Source of the DNA: Mesobacillus selenatarsenatis SF-1
Lineage (GTDB): Bacteria > Bacillota > Bacilli > Bacillales > Cytobacillaceae
DNA length: 57,729 nt
Reading direction: 5' to 3'
Assembly: GCF_000813125.1 (NCBI RefSeq)
Contig: NZ_BASE01000088.1
Location: 1-57,729 of the forward strand
How positions within the stretch are numbered: the first letter of the stretch is position 1; every line of letters begins with the position of its first letter. The notes under the pieces are model-generated. The model ran no database searches, was not told the DNA's origin, and worked only from the letters and a program-made list of their open reading frames with translations. The position numbers and the translations under genes were made by a program. Shown one piece after another: positions 50,301 through 57,729 of the stretch.

Positions 50301-50897
50301 CTAATTTCCGTTCGTTTCGTTTGTCAATAATTCTGTATACTTTGCCGCTTCTTCGGCAGGGAGCTTTTCCATTATGGCAGCAAGTGACTCTGGTTTAATG
50401 TTTGTCAGAATCTTCACTGCTTCCTCCGTACCCATTTTAGAAATAATCGGAGCGGCACTCTTTGCTGACATCGTTTCATAGGTTTTGACGATTTCCCGGA
50501 AGGCTCGCTTGTTTTCCTCCTGGATCGCGGTTAATTCCTCTATTTGTGCTTGGAGCTGTGCTTTTTCAAGTTCCATTCTTTTTAGCTGTGTATCTTTGCT
50601 GTCGATTTTAGACTGAAGCTGATCCATTTTTGCTTCGCGGTCTTTAATTTCTGCTTCAAGGCTGATGATATCTTTTTCGAATTCTTCAATCGATAGCGGC
50701 TTTTCTTCCTTTACAAACTGAGATATGAAGGGTACTTTACCACCGATGTCCTTCGCTGTATCGAAAATATTGATTCCTAGAATCGAAAGTGCAACCAAAG
50801 CAATAACAACTGCAAACAAGGTTGGAATTGCTATCACATATAAAAACCATTGAAACTTGTTACCGTCCTGATTTTCTTTTTCCTCCACGCTGATCAC
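50301..50897 (-). CDS. MotE-like flagellar protein (YlxF)
   Basis: A 198-residue protein with one membrane segment (about 17-40), a long coiled coil (about 68-125) and a C-terminal MgtE_N-like domain (IISKMGTEEAVKILTNIKPE). It matches B. subtilis YlxF and the MotE/YlxF family, a possible chaperone or stator-associated protein. The GTG start overlaps the fliJ stop (GTGA). A second GTG at 50888 is a possible start. Confidence 0.88.
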   Translation of the reverse strand: MISVEEKENQDGNKFQWFLYVIAIPTLFAVVIALVALSILGINIFDTAKDIGGKVPFISQFVKEEKPLSIEEFEKDIISLEAEIKDREAKMDQLQSKIDSKDTQLKRMELEKAQLQAQIEELTAIQEENKRAFREIVKTYETMSAKSAAPIISKMGTEEAVKILTNIKPESLAAIMEKLPAEEAAKYTELLTNETNGN

Positions 50898-51340
50898 CTA
50901 ATTTCCCGGTTCATATATTGCTGAATCGAGACTTCGTCCATCATCCTGCTTTCTGCATACTTTTCATCTGCCAGAAATTGTAGATGGTCTTTCTCTTTGA
51001 TTTTTTCATACTTTTTTACTTCCTGATTTTTCTCCATCAATTGCACCTGTTGATAATTCATGATGTTTCTCGCATTCATCACGACTTTCTGATAGTGGGC
51101 AATCGATTTTTCAAGATTGCCGATAAACTGTTGATGGTGTCGTATTTCCTGGACCGGCAAACCATCTAGCAGCCGGTCTGATTGAAAGCCCTCAAGATCT
51201 TCTTTTTTCTTCAGAAGATGGTAGAGTCTGTCAGCCGCCTCTTCGAACTTTTTTACTGAATCCTGGTATACGACTTGTGCTTCGTCCACTTCTCTCGACT
51301 TGAGTGAAAGGATCTTATCAAACTTGAATTGATACCGCAT
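50894..51340 (-). CDS. fliJ: Flagellar export chaperone FliJ
   Basis: A 148-residue, almost entirely coiled-coil protein (YQFKFDKILSLKSREVDEAQ at the start). FliJ is the central stalk that couples the FliI ATPase to FlhA. It lies directly after fliI, as usual. Confidence 0.92.
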   Translation of the reverse strand: MRYQFKFDKILSLKSREVDEAQVVYQDSVKKFEEAADRLYHLLKKKEDLEGFQSDRLLDGLPVQEIRHHQQFIGNLEKSIAHYQKVVMNARNIMNYQQVQLMEKNQEVKKYEKIKEKDHLQFLADEKYAESRMMDEVSIQQYMNREIR

Positions 51341-51347
51341 TGATCCA

Positions 51348-52661
51348 TCAACCTTTCCTTACTAACTGCAATAAAGCCTGGACACTCTCATTTATTGAAA
51401 CTTTTTCATTGGTGCCTTGCTTCAAGAAATTAAGGATTTGAGGGTATCTCAGAATCGCTTCATCGATCTCCGGAGAAGCACCTTTTTTATATGCCCCGAT
51501 ATTAATCAAATCCTCAGCATTGATATAGGTACTTAGTAATTCCCTCAATCTTTCAGCCGCTTTGACATGTTCATCGGCGACAATATTGTTCATGATCCGG
51601 CTTATGCTTTTTAACACGTTCACTGCAGGGTACTGGCCTTTATTGGCTAAGTCCCTGTCTAATACAAAGTGGCCATCCAGGATTCCCCTTACTGTGTCAG
51701 CAATAGGTTCATTCATGTCGTCACCATCTACAAGGACGGTATAAAAGCCTGTTATTGATCCAAATTCATTCGTCCCTGTCCTTTCAAGAAGCCTTGAAAG
51801 GATGGCGAACACTGAAGGAGTATAGCCTTTTGTGGTAGGAGGTTCTCCAACTGCGAGCCCTACTTCACGCTGCGCCATAGCCACTCGAGTAACTGAATCC
51901 ATCATCAGCATGACATTCAATCCTTTATCACGGAAATACTCTGCGATGGCTGTTGCTGTATAGGCTCCTTTGATTCGCATTAATGCAGGCTGGTCTGAAG
52001 TGGCAACAACTACTATCGAACGCTTTAGTCCTTCAGGCCCTAAATCACGTTCGATAAACTCTCTGACTTCTCGACCCCGTTCACCAATCAACCCAATAAC
52101 ATTCAGATCTGCTGTAGTATTTCTCGCGATCATTCCCAGCAAAGTACTTTTCCCTACACCACTACCGGCAAATATCCCAACACGCTGGCCGCTGCCAACT
52201 GTCAGCAGGCTGTCAATCATCCTGACTCCGACTTCTATCGGTTCCGAGATTGGCGGTCTGCTCAAAGGGTTGGGAGGGTCTTGTTCTGTAGGAACTGACG
52301 CCAATCCTTTTGGCAGGCTGGATTGATCCAATGGAACACCTAGCGAATCAACGACTTTACCAATCAATCCAGGGCCTGCTTTAATTTCAAGTGGTTTCAT
52401 TGTCGTTTCAACGAGACTTCCTGGTGATATATCATGAAGAGATGTATACGGCATCAAAATGACGTTTTCATCTTTAAAACCGACAACCTCCGCCTGGATT
52501 TTCCGCTTTTTCTTTGTACCCACATGAATAAAGCAGACATCGCCTATTGAACTTTCAGGTCCTTGTGACTCAATCATCAAGCCAACAACCCTTTTTACAC
52601 GCCCATATCGTTTAAAACTATCCAGAAAGTCGACATGTTCCAATAAATCTTTGGCCTTCAC
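51348..52661 (-). CDS. fliI: Flagellum-specific ATPase FliI
   Basis: A 437-residue F1-beta-like ATPase energising type III export. The Walker A motif GIFAGSGVGKSTLLGMIA is near 165, LIGERGREVREF follows, and Walker B is VMLMMDSVTRVAMAQREVG. Its start codon overlaps the fliH stop at 52661, so synthesis is coupled to its negative regulator FliH. Confidence 0.97.
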   Translation of the reverse strand: MKAKDLLEHVDFLDSFKRYGRVKRVVGLMIESQGPESSIGDVCFIHVGTKKKRKIQAEVVGFKDENVILMPYTSLHDISPGSLVETTMKPLEIKAGPGLIGKVVDSLGVPLDQSSLPKGLASVPTEQDPPNPLSRPPISEPIEVGVRMIDSLLTVGSGQRVGIFAGSGVGKSTLLGMIARNTTADLNVIGLIGERGREVREFIERDLGPEGLKRSIVVVATSDQPALMRIKGAYTATAIAEYFRDKGLNVMLMMDSVTRVAMAQREVGLAVGEPPTTKGYTPSVFAILSRLLERTGTNEFGSITGFYTVLVDGDDMNEPIADTVRGILDGHFVLDRDLANKGQYPAVNVLKSISRIMNNIVADEHVKAAERLRELLSTYINAEDLINIGAYKKGASPEIDEAILRYPQILNFLKQGTNEKVSINESVQALLQLVRKG

Positions 52662-53422
52662 TATTGTTCACTCTCCAGCATTTCAAACAGCTTATTTTTG
52701 ATTTCTTCCAATTGGCTGTCTACACTTGCGTCGACCCTGCCATTTTCAGATTCGATGATGCACGATGTCTCCTCAAGGTCGTCATCCGGGTAAATATAGA
52801 AATCAATATCCTTTGGAAAGATGGCAATCAGTTCATCCTTTTGATTAAGCAGATCTTGATAGTATTTCGGATGTACATGCAGCTGAATATCCTTATAATC
52901 CCTCGAGTTTTTTAACGCCCTCTTTACCAGGGGAAAAAACGCTTCATCTGAGGCTAGTTTTTCCCCGATGATCTTCCCAGCTATTTTCACTCCGAGATCA
53001 AGAATCACCTTTTCTGATGAGTCAATATGATTCTCGTAATCTCTTTTCGACGCATCTACTGTTTCCTGGGCAAACATGATTGTTTGACGGTACTCTTCAT
53101 ACCCCTGGGTTCTACCTTCTTGATAGCCTTGTTCAAAGCCCAGCTGCCTGGATTCTTCAGCCAATAAAGCTTTTTGCTGATCCCATTCTTGCTGTTCCCG
53201 TTGGGCTTGCTGCCGGATCTGCTCTGCTTCCTCAATGGCCTTTGACACAATGTTATCCGCCTCTGCTACAGCACCCTCGAGGATCCTCCTTCTTTCATCT
53301 TCAGTATGAGTGAAGACCTGTTGGACTTCTTGTTGTTCCGATGATTCTAACACCCGTATAGAGATGACCTTCTTTTCTGCAGGCATATTACTGGTGTATT
53401 GGGATTTGATAAGCCTAGACAA
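52661..53422 (-). CDS. fliH: Flagellar assembly protein FliH
   Basis: About 253 residues. A charged coiled coil with many Glu/Gln residues (about 30-125) precedes the V-ATPase E-subunit-like C-terminal domain (VILDLGVKIAGKIIGEKL, CIIESENGRVDASVDSQLEE). It binds and restrains FliI. The frame is open to 53461, inside fliG. A TTG at 53422 (MSRLIKSQ) has GGAGGAG 9 nt upstream and is the best start; it overlaps fliG by 8 bp. Confidence 0.92.
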   Translation of the reverse strand: MSRLIKSQYTSNMPAEKKVISIRVLESSEQQEVQQVFTHTEDERRRILEGAVAEADNIVSKAIEEAEQIRQQAQREQQEWDQQKALLAEESRQLGFEQGYQEGRTQGYEEYRQTIMFAQETVDASKRDYENHIDSSEKVILDLGVKIAGKIIGEKLASDEAFFPLVKRALKNSRDYKDIQLHVHPKYYQDLLNQKDELIAIFPKDIDFYIYPDDDLEETSCIIESENGRVDASVDSQLEEIKNKLFEMLESEQ

Positions 53423-54431
53423 TAATATCATCTCCTCCGCCACGTGCAATGACGATTTCACCAGCTTCTTCCAGGCGACGGATAATTGCTACAATCCTGG
53501 ATTGTGCTTCTTCAACATCGCGAAGCCTTACAGGGCCCATGAATTCCATTTCATCCTGGAAGGTTTCGACCATACGCTTAGACATATTTTTAAAGACAAT
53601 TTCTTTCACTTCATCACTTGAAACTTTAAGAGCAAGCATGAGATCTTCATTTTCACAGTCTCTGATAACACGCTGGATTGCACGGTTATCAAGTGTAACA
53701 ATATCTTCGAACACGAACATCCGCTTTTTGATTTCCTCGGCGAGTTCAGGATCCTGGATTTCCAGTGCATCGAGAATCGTGCGCTCGGTTGCACGGTCCA
53801 CTCCGTTCAATACATCCACTACAGCCTCAATACCCCCAGTTTGCGTATAATCCTGAGTAACAGTAGCTGAAAGCTTTCTTTCCAAGATTTGCTCGACCTC
53901 ATTGATAATTTCTGGTGATGTGCTGTCCATCACTGCAATACGGCGTGCAATGTCAGCCTGGACGTCTTGCGGCAGTTCAGATAAAATCTGGCCTGCTTGT
54001 GCCGAATCTAAATAAGAAAGTATAAGTGCAATGGTTTGTGGATGCTCGTTTTGAATGAAATTAAGAATTTGCCCAGCATCCGCTTTTCGAGCGAAATCAA
54101 ATGGTCTTACTTGCAGTGATGAAGTCAATCTATTGATAATCACAGCGGCCTGGTCGGTCCCTAATGCTTTTTCTAAAACCGTCTTCGCGTAACCGATTCC
54201 ACCTTGCGTGATATAATCCTGTGCTAGGGCAATGCTGTGGAACTCTTCCAGAATTTCTTCCTTTGCCAGCGAGTCAACCTTCTTCACACCTGATATTTCA
54301 AGTGTAAGCTTCTCGATTTCTTCTTCACTTAAATGCTTATAAACCGAAGCAGAAACATCTGGGCCAAGAGAGATCAGGAGGATTGCTGCCTTCTGTTTTC
54401 CTGTTAATTCCTTTTGGTCTTTCCTCACCAT
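53415..54431 (-). CDS. fliG: Flagellar motor switch protein FliG
   Basis: A 338-residue C-ring protein that transmits torque. The N-terminal domain binds FliF (LTGKQKAAILLISLGPD), the middle has the EHPQ motif (IQNEHPQTIALILSYL), and the C-terminal domain has MFVFEDIVTLDNRAIQRV with the charged torque helix after it. It lies between fliF and fliH. Confidence 0.97.
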   Translation of the reverse strand: MVRKDQKELTGKQKAAILLISLGPDVSASVYKHLSEEEIEKLTLEISGVKKVDSLAKEEILEEFHSIALAQDYITQGGIGYAKTVLEKALGTDQAAVIINRLTSSLQVRPFDFARKADAGQILNFIQNEHPQTIALILSYLDSAQAGQILSELPQDVQADIARRIAVMDSTSPEIINEVEQILERKLSATVTQDYTQTGGIEAVVDVLNGVDRATERTILDALEIQDPELAEEIKKRMFVFEDIVTLDNRAIQRVIRDCENEDLMLALKVSSDEVKEIVFKNMSKRMVETFQDEMEFMGPVRLRDVEEAQSRIVAIIRRLEEAGEIVIARGGGDDIIV

Positions 54432-54442
54432 TGGTCCTCCTC

Positions 54443-56038
54443 CTAATCCTCAGAAATCCAAGTTCGCAATAGCTTAGCGAAATCCTCTGGCTTTTCTTTC
54501 GCCATTTTTTCCAGCTGCTTTTTCTTCATTGTGCCTTCTGTCTCAAATTCCTTGTTCACATCAGGAACACGAATTTGCTCATATTTTTCTTCCATTACAT
54601 ATTCTTCTTCTACTTCTTTCTTTCTCGATCTCATAAATAGAAGTAATAAGACTACAATACCTGCTAGCAATAATCCGCCAACAAGGTATACCCACCAAGG
54701 CAGCTTCTCTACAGTATTATTATTATCGAAGGTGACTTTACCGTTAAACGGCTGCACTGATACAACGACCTTGTCTTCAATCACTTCATCTGTCAGCTCT
54801 TCGCCTAACGAATCCTTATCAATGGTCGTTCTGACGATGGTACCAAGAATTTTTGTAATATCCTCTACACGTTCCTGCGGCAATGAATTACGGTCATCTG
54901 GAGTTGGCGGTTCGACCATCACCTGAATCCCAAGATCTCTCACCTTGTATGGACTCTCGGTGATTTCCTTGCGAATTCTGCTGACCTCATTATTAATTGT
55001 TTCTTCGACTCTCTCATAATCTCCGTTACCGTTGGCGCCTTCGAGGTACTGAGACCCAGTGGTTTCACCAGGGTTTCCTCCCTCTGGAATTCCACCTGCC
55101 TGATCTGCATTCCCAGTGAAGGTTTCAGTAATTCGCTGGGCACTGATTGCGATTCCTTCCATATTTTCTTTATCAACAGGCTCAACGATGTTTTCTTCTC
55201 TGTTTTCCTGGGTAAAGTCTACATCGGCGGTAACGGAAACAACTACTTTATCATGCCCCATGAGAGTGCCAAGCAAATTTTGGACCTGTCTTTGCACATC
55301 TCTCTCAATTTGCTGTTTGATCTGATGCTGAGAAGCAAAAGATGCTCCACTGGAATTATTTTCATTTTTTAGATCAAAGTACTCAAAATATTGATTCATG
55401 ATGACGATATTATCTGTAGGAAGGTTGGGAACACTTTTAGCCACTAAGTGATAGAGTGCATTTATTTGATCTTCCTTGAATTGATAACCTGGACTTGTAT
55501 TTAGCACGATGGATGCCGATGCAGGCTGCTCATTATCGCTAACAAAAATCCCTTTTTCAGGCAGGTTAATCATTACCTTCGCATCATTGACGCCATCGAT
55601 TCCTTTCATCAAATCAGCAAGCTCTGTTTGCATAGCATCCAGTTTTAAAACAAAGAATTCATTATCTGTCATACCGAGACCGGCATTCTGACTAAAAAAT
55701 GAATAATCAATACTTCCTGATTTAGGAACTCCTTCAGCTGCCAGCTCAACTTTCAAGCTATCAACCGATTCTTTCGGAACAAGGATGGTATTGCCTCCAT
55801 CTGCAATTTCAGATTTTATGCCCCTTGCATCAAGGCTTTCTTTGATACTTCCAGTCTCGGCTGGAGAAAGATTGCTATAAAGCGGCTCAAGGGATGTCCT
55901 CGAGGTAAAAAAGGCTGTAAGGACGGCTACTGTCAAAACAAAGAAAACAGACGCACCAAGACTGATTTTTTGTTTTCTGGTGCGCCCTTGCCAGAAATCC
56001 TTCATTGTATGTATATACTTTTGAACGGTTTCTTTCAT
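54443..56038 (-). CDS. fliF: Flagellar MS-ring protein FliF
   Basis: A 531-residue membrane protein. Membrane segments lie at about 25-46 and 445-467. The ring-building region includes YSNLSPAETGSIKESLDARG and the YscJ-like part (MINLPEKGIFVSDN, SASIVLNTSPGYQ). The C-terminal tail (FAKLLRTWISED) binds FliG. It is the first ring on which the basal body is built. Confidence 0.97.
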   Translation of the reverse strand: MKETVQKYIHTMKDFWQGRTRKQKISLGASVFFVLTVAVLTAFFTSRTSLEPLYSNLSPAETGSIKESLDARGIKSEIADGGNTILVPKESVDSLKVELAAEGVPKSGSIDYSFFSQNAGLGMTDNEFFVLKLDAMQTELADLMKGIDGVNDAKVMINLPEKGIFVSDNEQPASASIVLNTSPGYQFKEDQINALYHLVAKSVPNLPTDNIVIMNQYFEYFDLKNENNSSGASFASQHQIKQQIERDVQRQVQNLLGTLMGHDKVVVSVTADVDFTQENREENIVEPVDKENMEGIAISAQRITETFTGNADQAGGIPEGGNPGETTGSQYLEGANGNGDYERVEETINNEVSRIRKEITESPYKVRDLGIQVMVEPPTPDDRNSLPQERVEDITKILGTIVRTTIDKDSLGEELTDEVIEDKVVVSVQPFNGKVTFDNNNTVEKLPWWVYLVGGLLLAGIVVLLLLFMRSRKKEVEEEYVMEEKYEQIRVPDVNKEFETEGTMKKKQLEKMAKEKPEDFAKLLRTWISED

Positions 56039-56115
56039 TTCAATCCCCCGGTTATTAAGTCTCTTCTTTTTGTATAGCTAATAACCGATATAATCTTAGT
56101 TTTTAGCTCATATTA

Positions 56116-56427
56116 TTAAACTTGCATTCTCATTATTTCCTGATATGCTTCAACCACTTTGTTTCTGACTTCCATAGTAGCCTGCAGTGTAATGCTCGCC
56201 TTTTGGCTCGCTATCATTACCTGATGGAGGTCAACGTTCTCCCCACGAGCCAGTTTTTCCGTCATTGCATCTGATTGAAGCTGTGTTTTATTTAAATTAT
56301 CAATAGATTGCTTAAGTACGGACGAAAAACTCTTTTGTGCTTCGAATGGTGTAGGTGTGGGAGTAGACACTTTTGTATCAAATGGCCTGACCATTTGGCT
56401 AACAGAATTAATCCCAGCTGAGTTCAT
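56116..56427 (-). CDS. fliE: Flagellar hook-basal body protein FliE
   Basis: A 103-residue adaptor joining the MS ring to the rod. The C-terminal motif LHQVMIASQKASITLQATME and VRNKVVEAYQEIMRMQV are diagnostic. GGAGAG precedes the ATG. Confidence 0.95.
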   Translation of the reverse strand: MNSAGINSVSQMVRPFDTKVSTPTPTPFEAQKSFSSVLKQSIDNLNKTQLQSDAMTEKLARGENVDLHQVMIASQKASITLQATMEVRNKVVEAYQEIMRMQV

Positions 56428-56439
56428 TTATTTCTCTCC

Positions 56440-56889
56440 TTATTTTCCTATTTCAAGGGCTTTCATCATCATGCCCTTGGAAGCGTTGAAAACTGTGACA
56501 TTTGCTTCATAAGATCGTGTCGCGCTTATCAAATCCACCATTTCCCTTAATGGATCGACATTGGGATACGCAACATACCCCTCTTGATTTGCATCTGGGT
56601 GTTCAGGATCATATACCATCTTAAGAGGATTTTCCCTGTCCTCTATTATTCTCGATACCTTAACTCCATTTCCCGCCCCTGATCCGTCTGTTTTCCCCAT
56701 TGCTTTATTTAGGAATGAAGAAAAGTTTCCTTCCTTAGGTTGCAGGACGACCATTTTCCTGCGGTACGGCTCTCCATTTACGCCTCTTGTAGAATCTACA
56801 TTCGCCATGTTGGAAGAAATGACATCCATTCTGAGGCGCTGGGCAGTTAAAGCAGATGCTGTCGTGTTCATGCTATGAAACATGCTCAT
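56440..56889 (-). CDS. flgC: Flagellar proximal rod protein FlgC
   Basis: A 149-residue rod protein. The start is MSMFHSMNTTASALTAQRLR, followed by SSNMANVDST; the end is YEANVTVFNASKGMMMKALE. GGGGAGG lies about 7 nt before the ATG. It follows flgB by 2 bp. Confidence 0.96.
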   Translation of the reverse strand: MSMFHSMNTTASALTAQRLRMDVISSNMANVDSTRGVNGEPYRRKMVVLQPKEGNFSSFLNKAMGKTDGSGAGNGVKVSRIIEDRENPLKMVYDPEHPDANQEGYVAYPNVDPLREMVDLISATRSYEANVTVFNASKGMMMKALEIGK

Positions 56890-56891
56890 GC

Positions 56892-57287
56892 TTATTTACC
56901 TCCCCTAATGACTGTTTGGAGAGAGTTGAACTTTCCATTAATCCTCTCGGTCAGCGCATTATAGTAAATTTGGTTTGTAGCCAGATCGGCCATTTCTTTA
57001 TCCAAATCAACACTATTCCCATTCTCGTTATAATTCACGTTCGGATTAGTAACGACCCCAGGCAAACGACTCGCTTTGCTGCTGAATTCATAATGGCGGG
57101 CATCTGATCTATTCGCTTGAAAGGATTTGCCCATCACATCCTGAAATACAGCCTTGAAGGACACGTCCTTTGCTTTATAGTTCGGTGTATCAACATTCGC
57201 GATATTCTGCGAAATGACTTTTTGCTTCGCAGAAGAATAGTTCAACGCATGTTCTAGGGTTGATACAGTGTTTGAAAACAACTTCAA
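56892..57287 (-). CDS. flgB: Flagellar proximal rod protein FlgB
   Basis: A 131-residue rod protein and first gene of the fla/che operon. Family marks: LEHALNYSSAKQKVISQNIA, NVDTPNYKAKDVSF and the C-terminal YNALTERINGKFNSL. The frame opens with GTG at 57296, but that codon is part of the GAGGTG ribosome site; a TTG at 57287 (MKLFSNTV) lies 6 nt after it and is the likely start. Confidence 0.95.
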   Translation of the reverse strand: MKLFSNTVSTLEHALNYSSAKQKVISQNIANVDTPNYKAKDVSFKAVFQDVMGKSFQANRSDARHYEFSSKASRLPGVVTNPNVNYNENGNSVDLDKEMADLATNQIYYNALTERINGKFNSLQTVIRGGK

Positions 57288-57356
57288 TTTTTGCACCTCG
57301 CAATTGCCACACTAGATTATTTTGCTGAATTTTGTAATTCCTTGCTGAATTTCGTC

Positions 57357-57385
57357 ATTATATTCCTAATTGTAAAGAATCTGAA
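57357..57385 (-). promoter_or_regulatory. Sigma-A promoter of the fla/che operon
   Basis: On the minus strand, TTCAGA (57380-57385) and a perfect TATAAT (57357-57362) are 17 bp apart. This gives a start about 60 bp before flgB. It corresponds in position to the vegetative promoter of the B. subtilis fla/che operon. Confidence 0.6.
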
Positions 57386-57729
57386 ATAATCTGTCTATGT
57401 ACTTTCGGTTAATTTTTATCATGCATAATGCTCATTTTTCAAAATAGGATAAAAGACCTATAAGTTTACTTATTTTTATATTTTTAATAATTGTCCCCTA
57501 TTTTTTTGTAAAGTTTTTAAAAAAAGATAGGAATAACGAATTATAATCTGCGGAATTTTTTAGTGGATGAAAGGTTAAATTACCTACATTAAATTAAACT
57601 TTTCCATTATTTTCTTTTAAAAATTCATTGTTTGTGATTTCATAATTTGAGGAGTGTAAAAAAATCGCAATAATTTTGTAATATTAGCTGGTTGTAAACT
57701 GGTACTTTGCTAGCTAACATCGATTGGGG
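57386..57729. other. AT-rich upstream region of the fla/che operon
   Basis: About 340 bp with very low GC and no gene. On the minus strand it holds A- and T-rich tracts (for example near 57500-57535) and a weak inverted repeat ATAGG/CCTAT (57445-57462). I did not find a convincing sigma-D box (TAAA with GCCGATAT). In B. subtilis codY lies next; its end is not inside the window. A 6-bp inverted repeat TTAGCT/AGCTAA at about 57684-57717 has no strong T run. Confidence 0.4.

Noticed and set aside
53423-53461. Longer fliH start inside fliG
   Set aside because: The upstream start has no ribosome site and would give a long overlap; the TTG at 53422 follows GGAGGAG at good spacing.

Overview
The window looks like a low-GC Gram-positive genome of the family Bacillaceae (Bacillus sensu lato). 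All 58 genes I can support lie on the minus strand. Their order closely matches the Bacillus subtilis chromosome from the fla/che motility operon through rpsB-tsf-pyrH-frr, the isoprenoid/phospholipid genes, proS-polC, the nusA-infB operon and rpsO-pnp to the M16 peptidase gene mlpA. Strong AGGAGG-type ribosome sites, frequent GTG/TTG starts and U-tailed hairpin terminators fit this group. I cannot name the genus from the sequence alone. No rRNA, tRNA, CRISPR array, transposase or prophage gene was seen.

Read in the direction of transcription (high to low coordinates), the right half (57.3 to 27.8 kb) is one dense motility operon. It runs flgB-flgC-fliE-fliF-fliG-fliH-fliI-fliJ-motE-like-fliK-flgD-TIGR02530-like gene-flgE-flbD-fliL-fliM-fliY-cheY-fliO-fliP-fliQ-fliR-flhB-flhA-flhF-flhG-cheB-cheA-cheW-cheC-cheD-sigD-fapA-(104-residue unknown)-swrB. 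A sigma-A type promoter precedes flgB. The operon encodes the rod/hook base, MS ring, switch, export gate and ATPase, the CheA/CheW/CheY/CheB plus CheC/CheD/FliY chemotaxis core, and the sigma factor for late flagellar genes. Compared with B. subtilis as I remember it, a FapA-family gene and a small unknown gene sit between sigD and swrB, a TIGR02530-like gene sits between flgD and flgE, and flgE is much longer.

The middle (27.7 to 13.4 kb) holds translation and envelope genes: rpsB and tsf; pyrH and frr; uppS, cdsA, dxr and rasP; then proS and polC. U-tailed hairpins follow rpsB, tsf, frr, rasP, proS and polC.

The left part (13.2 to 0.2 kb) holds the rimP-nusA-ylxR-ylxQ-infB-ylxP-rbfA operon, truB-ribF, rpsO, pnp, ylxY and mlpA. 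The parts not explained by genes are mainly short structured DNA. There is a 52-bp-period tandem array of hairpins at the left edge, an inverted-repeat element between rbfA and truB, a related-looking structured spacer between rimP and nusA, and intercistronic hairpins around flgE. The coding content is conserved core; I saw no clearly new multi-gene system. The best candidates for novelty are the repeat families and the fapA plus small-protein insertion after sigD.
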